In this document: positions 11,201 through 23,200 of the stretch, piece by piece | Numbering within the stretch: the first letter of the stretch is position 1 | Layout: every line of letters begins with the position of its first letter | Origin: Parelaphostrongylus tenuis | Taxonomy: Eukaryota; Nematoda; Chromadorea; Rhabditida; Metastrongylidae | Direction: 5' to 3' | Assembly: GCA_019055375.1 (NCBI GenBank) | Contig: JAHQIW010006428.1 | Location: forward strand, 124,001-188,000 | Length of the DNA: 64,000 nucleotides | Program-made: the position numbers and the translations under genes | The notes under the pieces: model-generated | Seen by the model: the letters and a program-made list of their open reading frames with translations, nothing else | Databases searched by the model: none | Told to the model about the DNA's origin: nothing

Positions 11201-14200
11201 TGATACAATAAGACATTCAACACGTTTTCACCTGTGGGGTTGCGAAGCGGATGAGGTGGTGCGCACCGACCGGCGTTACCACCCAAAGGGTTAGAGATGC
11301 TGGGGAGGTGGGTCCATGGTCTCCAAAAAGGTTAACTATTTAGACACCGCGTGATGCGTCTACGGGTCACTGATTGTCGCGCGGCTCACGACTTACTAGG
11401 GTTTACCATAGAGGGCGCGCACCTCGCTACTAATCTGAAATTCATTGGGTAAACTTAATCGATTATTCTAGATTCTAATTTATGTTAATCATTATGTTTA
11501 CAAAATCCACAATTATCAGCTCAAGAATATTTCTCAAATTTTTCAAATTATTAGTGGTATGGAATTTACAACGACTTCTTATACCAATATATACAGACCT
11601 TCAAAATATAATTTACGGCGCATAATCACTTCGTAGAATATTTTTATGCAGCGTGCAGTACCACTTTCAACGCACAGTTCGTTGTTTCATTGCCCATGAA
11701 AAACCATATAGCACCGTGACTTAAAGTGCTCTGCGACACAGATGATCGATAGATAGATGGCCCATTGTTCAATCCCGCGCTCATGCTCACCAAGCTTCCA
11801 CCCCGTAGTAGTCGGTGAATTGCCCCCAGACTGTTTGAGAGATCACTTAATCCATCGGCTTAACTTATAATAAGGGCCAGTTAAGCATTTATCCACCTCA
11901 AACGAAGTTAGAGAAAAAATGAAGACAGATGCATGACGCATAGCTCAGGGATTGATCAACGGCAAAGGTTTTGTCTTTATATTGGTCATGAGGAAGCATT
12001 GGCGTTGTTCCTACTACCGATAACCTTATCAAAGTATCCTCAGTAATACTCTATCTTTTATAATCACAAAACCACCTCCACTAATAACTAAAATCTGAAC
12101 TTTATTAAAAAGTTGCAAAATGTTATTCGAGCGCGTCCCACCTGCCAGTCGACTGCGCCGCGTGCCAGGAGAAAAAATAACGTTCTACTGAAAAAGTGAA
12201 GCTCGCTAAGCATATTGGAAGATTATGTGTCTTTGGTACTTGAAGATGATTTTCAAAAAAAAAAAGTTTGTTTGATGGACATTAAACATGTATCGCACTT
12301 CGCTACCAAACCTAAGCACTGTCTTATCAATGTAAAGATTCATGCACCTACAAAAGTGAACACGAATCTTGCAATTTCACGCTAAAAAAGTAAGTCTAGT
12401 CATTCCATTAACATCAGTGATGAGTTGTAGACCATCATATCAGCGCCAAAAAATTCTGACACCTGAACAGAATCCCGAGGACTCGAAAGGCACTTCTTTT
12501 TCTAAAATAGTTCTCTTACAATGCTATAGCAGGGAAATAAAATTGTGTTTCACACGCGTCGCGCATTATCGTGCTTATATCTCGCAGGGCAGTACTCTTC
12601 CCTGATACTACCAAAAATTCGAAAGTTCAAAATTATAATTACTTCTCAGAAGGTTTCCATGGAACGCTGTATCAGAGAGAACAAAAATGTTTTTCACACA
12701 TGCGTATTTCTCGTAACATACAACTCTTTCCTTGGGCTATCATAAATCATCGATAGCGTAAATTTCGACGATTTAAACGATGCGCTTGTTTTTTAAGACA
12801 GCTTTACTCTGCCGGAGTAGGAAAAATAATAACACGCCCCGCACTGCTTGTCGGTCATGCTGAGAAAGTGGTTGTGGATTGATAACACGAGCGATCGATG
12901 GTAATGTAGCAGTTATTCGGAGGCTTGTTTCAATCGCATATCAACAGATAGTCAATATTCTAATTCTAGATAACCAAAAAAGTCAGGCAATGAGTCATGG
13001 CAGCCATTAGTGTCTTCGGATGGCGGATGGCTCGTTTTTCGACTTGCAGCTGGCGACCGAACTGTGTTTTGTCAGTCAAGTACAGGCGAACACCTGCGGA
13101 CGACTGGCAGATAGTCACGCCCACAGCAGTTTCATTCGTCTACAGACGCTACTCGGATTTCGGCTGTAACTTCCACTTCTCTTGGCTCTAGATTATCCTG
13201 ATCATGGCATACTCTTGTTCATGTCGTTATATGATGCTTGTGTAGATAGTTATCGATCCTTACAATACTTAGCTCCTCTCGTTCATCTAGACATCTGGGG
13301 TTAAGCAGCATCTTAAACTTGGGCTCACATCTAATGCATCACCATGAACTGTTAACATTGCGTTACATGTCGTTATTGATGTTTCCTCAATTGCAGTTAT
13401 ATTGTAATTGCTGTTTGTTGTTGGTAGTTGATAACGGCGATGAATATGGTTCGCTGGTCTCAGGATCATCACTGTCCTTCATCCAGTAAATAGTAAAACA
13501 CCCGCGTGGCAGGAATAATAAAGACAATCGAGTGACTCTTTTGGCACACAACACACATTCACTCACAATAGGCAACAAGACCTAACCACTCCAGTATAAT
13601 CACCAATAAAACTTGATCAATCAAAGCATTTTCCACTGATAGACATAGACAGATGTAAGGCTATTCAAATAGTGCGTGACTTTCATTGTTCAATCTATGG
13701 TTTTTCCTCCAATTAGGGAAAACCTTTGGAAAGATGTATATTCTCATATACACGATTTCCCCCACATTTTTATGTTCTTCAAGCATGGGATTAGGCTAAA
13801 TAGGCTTAGGCTTAAAGGCATGTTTATCTGATTAAATAAAATGAAAATTGAGAGCCTTAGCCCACAAAACCATAGAACAATGTTTTTTAAAATTTCGATA
13901 TAGGATAACTAGAAATCTCTCTAAGCGAAAATAAAATTTCAGAATCACCTGTCACCTGTATCACCTGTCGTCCTGTTGATCGTCGAGTGACTCGAGCGGG
14001 TACCAGCAACTCTTCCATTTTTCCCTATCGCGTGCAAGAGTAGCCCAGTGGGTCCTCCTCGCTCTAGGGACTCGGTGAGCATAATATCTTTCTTCTATCG
14101 CTATCGTGAAGAAATCGGACCAACGGGTCAGTGGTCTTCCTTTAGATCGCTTGACGTCCCGAGGAATCCAGTCGGTAACGGCGCTAGTCCATCGGTTCTC

Positions 14201-17200
14201 GTAAAAGCGCATCACGTGTCCGGCCCACCCTATTTTCGATATCCTGGCGTGTAGAACAACGGCTCTGATTTTCGATCGTTGACGTCGGTCGGAACTTCGG
14301 ATCCTTTCTCTCATTTACGAGATAAGGGATACTCCTAGCATCGACCTTTCGACTGCGCGTTTGATAACTCCAAGTGATCTTTCATCCTGCTTACCTAGCG
14401 ACGAGGTTTCTGCTGCATACGTTAGGGCAGGGATAACTGTCGAGTCGAAAAGGTGAGCACGGAGTCGGATGTTCTTTGTCCTCTTCACTACATCTTCGAT
14501 GCTCTTAAACGTTCCCCAAGCCGAACCTTTCCTCCTGCTCAACTCTGGGGCTAGGTCGTTCATCATGTTGATTTCACGACTTAGATAGACGTAACTGGAG
14601 CATTCAGAGATTGTCGTTCCGTTGAGCGTGAATGAGGCATTCGAAACCCATCCGTTCCCCATGAACACTGTTTTCGTTAGATTCAGTTGAAGACCAATCT
14701 TTTCACAGACGTTATCGAATTCCGTCAACATTCGTTCCGCTTGGCTAATGTTTGGTGTGATGAGAACGATATCGTCAGCAAAGCGAAGATGATTTTATTG
14801 TCAACCGTCAATTTTCAGTCACATATCGTCCTATTCTAATGTTCGCATGACGTTTTGTAGGGTGGCAGTGAATAGTTTTGGCGAAATTGTATCGCCTTGT
14901 CGAACCCTTCTTACGTCAATGATGATATTCTTGTATAATGGAGATATTTTGGTCGTGAAATCTTTATAAAGCTCACGAAGGATCATTATCTACCGAGTAG
15001 GGACGCCCTGGTTATGCAGAACCTCTATAACCGCTTTTGTTTCCACTAAACCGAAGGCTTTCTTCAGATCAATAAAGTGAGACAGAGCAGTTGCTTGTAC
15101 TCTCGTAAAACTTCAATGAGTCTTGTAAGCGTGTGGATGCGGTCCATGGTGCTAAATCCTTTTCGGAACCCTGCTTAATCGCATGGCTGTCCTTTGTCCA
15201 GTGTTCTGTCAATCCTGTTTAAAATGACTCAAGTAAAGAGTTTATAGACAACGGACAGCAAGCAGATTGGGAGATAATTGCCTATGTCGTGAAGGTCTCC
15301 CTTTTTGACCAACAATACGGTCTTGCTGGTTTTCCACTGCATCGGGACCTTACATTCTGATAGGTAGAGAGTGAAGAGCCGAGCCACGGTTTTAATGAGA
15401 ACTGGCGGCAGGTTCTTCACGTGTTCTGGTCTGATCCTGTCTAGACCGGGTGTTGTTCTGTTCTTCACCGACGATTTAGCATGTCGGATTCCGCAAGGGA
15501 GGACCGGTGGAACGACATATTTGTCCTCTTTCAATTTATATGACGGAAGAGGACATGGTTAGCGAAGAGATCCGAGTAGTATTGGTGGATGATTTTCTCC
15601 ATAGCCCTTCTCGAAGCTGCAAGTGTCCCGTTAGGGTATCGGAGTGCAATCATCTTGATCTTATAATTGGCGAAGCCTCGCTGGGCTCTGCGAATGCTCT
15701 TCCCAGCTTCTGTAGCTTCTGCCATAACTGCTGCTCTTCCCTCTCTGAGGTCTTCTTTTATAGCTTCTCTGCATCGTTTCGCAAGTTCGGACGTAAGGTT
15801 TCGGTTGCCTGCAGCTCGTGCGACTCCACGTTGACGTATCAGCTCGAGTGTCCGCGGAGACAAGCGTCTCTTCATGACCTTAGGACTCTCGGCTTTCATA
15901 GCGCTAGCGCGAAGATATTCAACGAGTCGATGGTATTCTTCGTCGATGTTGTCGACAACGGTATCTTCCCAAGAGCCGACTAATGTTTTGAATACATCCC
16001 AGTTTATAGTAGTTCTGGGACTTCGTTGTTTAAATTTAGCGGCTTTCTCTCCTCTCCTCGAAAAACGGAACGTTGCGCGACGGAGGCTATGGTCTGATCT
16101 CGTGTAGAACTTAGGAACAACAGCGACATCAGTCAGGCAAAACCTTCGATTTACTAAGATGTGATTTATTTCGTTATGGTACTCTGCTCTGGGAGACTCC
16201 CACGTCCATCGCTGAGAAAGAGGTTTTTGGAATTGCGAGTTACCATGGATGGTTTGAGTAGTCATGATAAACTCAGATGTACCAAGGAACAGTTCTTTTC
16301 CCGTGTCATAAACAGCGTGAAAAGGATGGCGCCTTCTCGTCTCAGGCAGGCCAATGACGTCGTACCTTATTCATCTTCCTTAAATCAATAGATCTTCTAC
16401 AGCGGATTCGTGAGCGAGGGTTCTTGCGTTGTGGGTACAGACCGTCATTTTGGTCCGTTTCGATCTTGGCAGCCTAGTTCAGCACTGAGATTTTAGCAGC
16501 TTCTCCGTACTCGTCCTACCTGGCGCTGCCGTACCAGGGGCTCTTTCGGGGTTAGGAGAATGAGGCCCATATTTGTTGCTGTTTTTGGCATTTTGATACC
16601 CAACGTATAGCTTGCCAGGCTCTGAAACGTGGGGGGCTGAATACTCACGAGTAGCTTGCCAGTCTCTCTCGGAGGAGCGGGAGAGCTTATTTGTTGGAGG
16701 CGACTCCTAACCGCCTCCCATGTACTTCCCAGCCGCTTGATTGCAGGCTTTTGGCCGACTTGACTCGTAGAAATAAAGTTTTTGTCAAGTCGGCGCTGCA
16801 GAAGCAGGGGTGCTCTCCCCTGAATCCACCTGCGTCTCTGGGAAGCATACGGTCGCTTTTGGATCGCGTTTTATTCCCCTATCTACCACCTGGGGACGCG
16901 CCACGTGCCCTCGCGACTAACCGGGCGGGATCCCTCAGGGAGATTCGTGGAAATTTCGGAATCAAAAGAATTCAGTAAATTTCAAAAATTCTGAATAAAT
17001 AACGAAAATCTTTACGATGACGTATGACGCGTGTGGAAGACAATTATATTTTCTTTGCTATAAGCACTCCTAAAGAACAGAAAGAAGATTTTTTAAAGAA
17101 CAGATAAACTTTTAAGATTTCCGAGATTTTCGCTGTCTAGTCGTTGGTATTAGTTCCGCGAAGAGCTCTGTTCAGCAAAATGAAGCACGCTGACGTGCGA

Positions 17201-20200
17201 CGCCTTGTGAAACAAAATTTCAATTGTGATGATACAGCGCTGTAAGGAAGCCTTTTCAAAAAAGAATATAATTTTACATTCCTGGGTTTAAGCTTTGGAT
17301 TACTATTAGTCTAATGGGAAGTCCATGTCCAGCAAAAGAGGTTTCTTCAAAAGTCTGTTCGATAAAAGAGAAGTACCGTAGTGGATTTTGATTCTTTTTG
17401 TGATCATACACAATATCAATACAACTTCCGCTAAACAGGCACGAATAAATCCCAACATTTTTAAGCAAATAGGAAGTAATCTGAAAGACCGAATTTTACT
17501 AAATCTTCGGGTAAATGAATAATGAATAACAATGTATAGTCGCAATTATTCTTCACAAATGGGTTGACCCTTACAGTAGCTAGGAGGATGGTCTGTGTTT
17601 CGGACTGCCAAGTACAGTGTGAGGTTCAACCACGTGGGCCGCCCAAGCTGAGGAGTCCAATGTTTCTACCCAGAAAGTTCAGCTAAGAGTAAACCCAACC
17701 AGAAATGACCGTTGTCCTGGTAGCTACTGGTCGCAAGGTAATGGTATCCCTCTGATCCACAAGAGCCGACGACTGCTCTAATGTGGCGACGTCCTGAGGA
17801 AGTCCTGGCTAAGCGTACTCTAAAGACTCCAGGGGACAAAACAGTTAAACCAGCAAAGTCTGCCTGTGCTGGGTCTCGCACTATCAGTAAAAACGGGCAC
17901 TGCAAGTAGGTAAGTAATCAAAACTATTTTAAAACCACATTTTTTTGAGCTTGGGTAAGGCTGATAAATCTCCTTCTCAAAAAACATTGGCTGACATTTC
18001 GTGATTTCGTATTTCAGAAAGTCGTTAAACGTTCCAGATGAGTAGACGCATTTATGAAGCTAAGGCTCTGACAACGGTTAAGCAACAAAGACTTCAGCCA
18101 TAGCTTTGAAAAGAAAATATGTCAACCTTTCGCAAGTAAAAGACAGTCCGCCACACAGACAGCAAGCAGTTCCGATTAAGGTAATTTAGAAAAAAGATCA
18201 TGTTTAACATAAAATCCACTTGTATTGTATGATCCCGTGGAGCATAGAGTATCGTGGGTCAAGTTCATCTGCTTGAAGAAAATAAGATTCAATTTTGTAG
18301 ATTTAGAAAAACCTACCCATTTTCTTGATCCAATAGCTCTCCCATACCGTTTTACGGCCTCAAACATATTCCTACACTTTACACATGTCATGTCTACGAG
18401 GACCATTCACAAGTTACTCCACAAAGACCTAGAAAAACCAGAAGGCTCGCATGACGCCAACCCGACTCAGTCATTCCTCCGGACGTTTGTCAGTCTCACA
18501 ATCAATTAAGGTCCTTTTGAAAACAGTCAAATAACCACTGAAGACTATGGGCGCGAAGATAAAGGTATGGAGGATAAAGTTTTTGGTGTTCATGAATGCC
18601 TGATGGATGATGTGCCATGCATCCTACTTCAAGCATAATTTGAGGTGATACAATAAATTTTGGCCCTTATAATGACTTGTGGCGGTTATTGCCCCGAATA
18701 ACTGCTACTTTCCTTTCACTTCTACGCTTATTCCATCGCATATCGTCAAATAGTTAATATTATAATTCTAAATAACCAAAAAGTCAGGCAATGGGTCACA
18801 GCAGCCGTTCGTGTCTTCGGAAGCCAGATGGCTAGTTTTTTCCACCTCCAGCTGGCGATTGAACTGTGTTTTGTCAGTCAAGTACAGGCGAACATCTGCG
18901 GACGATTGGCAGATGATAGTCACGTCCACAGCACTTCCATTCGTCTGCAGACGCCACGCGTACTTCGGCTGTAACTTCCGCCTCTCTTGGCTCTAGATTA
19001 ACCTGGTCATAACGTACTGTAGTTTACGTCGTTGTATAATGCTTATGTGAATAGTTATTGCTCCTTGCATATTTAGCTCCTCTCATTCATGTAGAGATCT
19101 AGGGTTAGGGGCATTTTACAATTAGGCTCACATCTAATGCATCACCAGGAACTGTTAACATTTCGTTATATGTCGTGTTTGTTGTTTACTCAGTTGCAGT
19201 TATGTTGCAATCGCTATTTGTTATAGTTGTTCATTACGGCGATGAATATGGTTCGTTGGTCCCTTCATCCAATAAACAGTAAAAGATCCGCGTGGCAAGG
19301 ATAATCACGACAATCGAGTGTACCTTATGTCCACACAACACACCCACTCACAATAGGTAACAAAGCCTTATTACTTCAGTATAATCACCAATAAAATAAA
19401 ACCAATCAAAGCATTCACATTTGGTGCATCGGCTAACCTTTAGTCGATCCCAGGTCGCCAGTGGCACTGCTACGTTGGCCAAAATAGGTTAACTAACTAT
19501 CGCAACCCTGGTGCTTGCTGGCTATACCGCGTCCAAACGATGCATCCAAGCCCTACGGGGCATCCAAAGCAGCTATTCGGGCGGAGGCAACACACACGTA
19601 AACCCCCCATACCACACACAAACACATAGCCTCACGACGCATCTAAAGTAGGTATCCAGACGGGGCATCAGATAAGACCTATCCATACCACATGCAACGG
19701 CCCAAAGAGGCTTATTCACTAGGTATGCGAGGCATAAGATTGAACCTCACCGGTATTTAGTTACACCAGCCGAACAAAAGACCCGCAGTAATCAACCAAT
19801 GCGACAACACAACCATTAAAAAAGCCCAAACAGGTAAGCCATTGAGTCGTAAAAGAGAAACCTCAAACTTAAAGAGCCAAACGGTACGTTGATTTCCGTT
19901 ACTACATCAGAAGTTACTTTCCATACCTCTCAAGCAATAGCACAAGACTTATCCGTACGTGACCAGAACACTAGTAAGGTCAATGAAGCTCCTAGTAAAT
20001 ATCGCGAATACTTACGAAGCCGAAGTCAAGACAAAAGTCGAAACAGAAAACGCCAAGATCGCGATGGAAGAGTTATCGTAATGGCAGCCGTAGTACTGGA
20101 AAAGTTCAACGTACCAGGAAACGAACCAACACCGCACCTTTTCGCGATGCGGTAGTGTAGTAGTTACTCCCCGAATAACTGCTACTTTCCATTCACTTCT

Positions 20201-23200
20201 ACGCTTATTCTATCGCATATCGTCAGTATCGCATATAGTCAAATAGTTAATATTCTAATTCTAGATGACCAAAAAAGTCAGGCAATGGGTCACAGCAGCC
20301 GTTAGGTCTTAAGAAGGCGGATGGCTCGTTTTTCGACTAGCAGCTGGCGAATGAACTGTGTTTTGTCAGTCAAGTACAGGCGAACATCTGCGGAGATTGG
20401 CAGAAGATAGTCACGTCTACAGCACTTCCATTCGTCTACAGACGCTACCTGTATTTCGGCTGTAACTTCCAAGTCTCTTGGCTCTAGATTATCCTGGTCA
20501 TAACGTACTGTAGTTCATGCCGTTATATAATGCTTATGTGAATAGTTATTGCTCCTTACAATACCTAGCTCCTCTCATTCATCTGGAGATCTGAGGTTTG
20601 AGACATCCTACACTTATGCTCACATCTAATGCATCATCATAAACTGTTAACATTACGTTACATGTCGTTATGGATGTTTCCTCAATTTCAGTTATGTTGT
20701 AATTGTTATTTGTTATAGGTTGTTCGTTACAGCGATGCATATGGCTCGTTTTCCTCAGAATCAACACCGTCCTTCAACCAATAAATAAAGGAAAACCCGC
20801 GTGGCAGGAATAATTAAGACAATCGAGTGACCCTTATGGCACACAACACACACCCACTCACATTAGACAACAAAGGCTTACTACTCTAGTATAGACACCA
20901 ATAAAATCAAACCAATCGAAGTATTCTCCACTGATAAACCTCTACATGACTTGTGGTGGCCTATCGAAGCACCGAGTGAGTGCTGCTATCCTTCCGGACA
21001 AATCTAGTACCAGTTCACCGACCCCGAAAAGATGGAAGGCTTGATGAACCTTGAGCAGCGACAGAAGATAGATTAACGAAACTCGAATGCAAACGAAGCG
21101 TCATGATATGATGCACACCGTAGATTCTGATACGGTTGGAAATTTCTGCACAGTAGCCGAAGGTCCTTTTCTATTGTATCAATTAGAAATTTAATGAGAT
21201 AAAGATTCAACGGAATATTCAAAACAGTAGGATTTGAGCGCATTCTACTTGAGTCAGACATATCGTTAGTTCACAGATTTGAAAAAGCTGTAACGTAGAG
21301 CAGACAAAAAGCATATATTCTTACCTGAACAAAACAGGACCGTTGATGGGAAGAGCGGTCAGATCAAGAATGCCGGGGCCACGAAGAGGTCCTGCAGTGA
21401 GCACAGCAGTGACACGAGTAAAAACTGCAGCGAATCTACCCATCATAACGGCGCTATACACCGGCTAGAAAATGTTGAACAAAACAAACTCAGCCAATGT
21501 TTATTGATAAGACAAATGCCAAAGAATGTTTTACATGCCTGAAGATTTGTAGCATACTGTGAGCAGTAGTCCTTCATTGTACCATCCCAATCTGTGACCA
21601 AAAGCGGCTTTACACCAGTGCATGCTGAGTCGACGAAATCCATAAGAAATCTGAAACAATGAAATAGTCACTAGCCCTTGCGGGACCATGGACCCAAGAC
21701 TATGCGTTTCGAATCCTCAGCGCGTAATGTCTAACAACAAAGCGTGTTGCGTCTAACAGTGACGTTTAACCCCTACATTCTAGCCTCCCGCAACACACTC
21801 CATTGTTAGACGCAACACGCTGGGGTTGGACACGCAGAGGATTGGGTCTATGGTATTATGTAGCAGATATTCATCTCAAATACTTTTCTAGCATCTGGCA
21901 TATTTTATATTGCGGACAAAACTGATTTATCACGATCTAAAGAAAACTCTGAAAGCAAGCTTAACTGGATAAGACTTTCGCTCTAATCAGTTATACTACG
22001 TGTTTTTTCTTTGTCTGCAAAACGACCTAAAATGCGACTTACTGTTCCGTATTCGCGAGCTCTTCCTGAAACTTTTCGGAGCTAACTGGATGATATGGAG
22101 CTAGTATGGTTTCCAACTGTAAATCCTGTAGCACTTCCTCAAGGATCACTGAACCAGTTGCAAGACGTGAAAGACGATGCAGAAATTCGCAATCCTTCTA
22201 TAATATCGCATCGCTCTAAACTCTTCTCTTAGCAGATCAAATCAGTTATTATTCTACACATTGTTAACGCACAAGGATACGACATCATACTTGTCGTTCA
22301 GCTCGCCCATTTGGCGTACCCTTCGAGAAATTAGAGAGAGAGAGAGAGAGTGTGAGTGAGTGAGTGAGGGCATCAACTAAACGATAACCATTTTCAGAGC
22401 GGTACGCGACGTTAGATGAGCTGGACAATATAACGGTATCCTAAAGCGACCAGAATTGAGGTCTGACAGCACTCGCCCCTCAGCGTTCGAATCGGTACGG
22501 GCAACTCAAAAGGAAACACCAACGCGGAGTCCACGAATTTCATCCCGAACGTTGATTGGAAAGTCGCCTGTCGGTGTTGAGATGTGCCGCATTTCGCCAG
22601 TCGTTCGTGAGTCGGTTAGTTCTTCAAGTGCTAAGTCGAGCGCATTCACATAGGTCTTGTCCACCACACAACCATTCAGTATGCCTTCGACAATTCGACG
22701 TCGAGCATCTTGCATCTGAAAAAAAAATATATATAAACAACTGAAAACAACGATTTCAATTGGGATGACTCCTTCTTCGCATAAACTACGAAATAGTTCG
22801 AAAGAAAAAGATATTCTGCAGCTCTCATAAAATTGAAAGTCCTTTCCCATTACAAAAAAAAGTATATATACAATATCTCAAGATAATTAAACGATACGTT
22901 GCGGCGCATGTTTAATAAAACCAAGTTATTGTTCCATCTTTGACCGTTCTCTATGATGCTCACGTGGTTATATGAGAGCCATCTCGACACAATCATAACT
23001 CGCTCTTCGACCCAAGAATCTTTCCTCGTGAAAATTTTAGCAGTCGTAAAGTAAACCCATTATCAACCCCTCTCATAAAACTCACTAAGCTCACTCAGTG
23101 ATAATGAATTGAGACGAAAAAATATGATATATAAGCTTCAATTTCTTTTCCGAATTCTGCTTTCAAACACACCCATCACCCCATCTCACCAATTGTTGGT

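Noticed and set aside
13780..13830. Interstitial telomere
   Set aside because: Only about two TTAGGC-like units, and the motif is part of a dispersed repeat also at 60460.
15507..15983. 158-codon plus-strand open frame
   Set aside because: Antisense shadow of the RTE endonuclease/RT polyprotein on the minus strand.
16691..16978. 95-codon plus-strand open frame
   Set aside because: Antisense to the GC-rich 5' leader of the RTE element; no domain.
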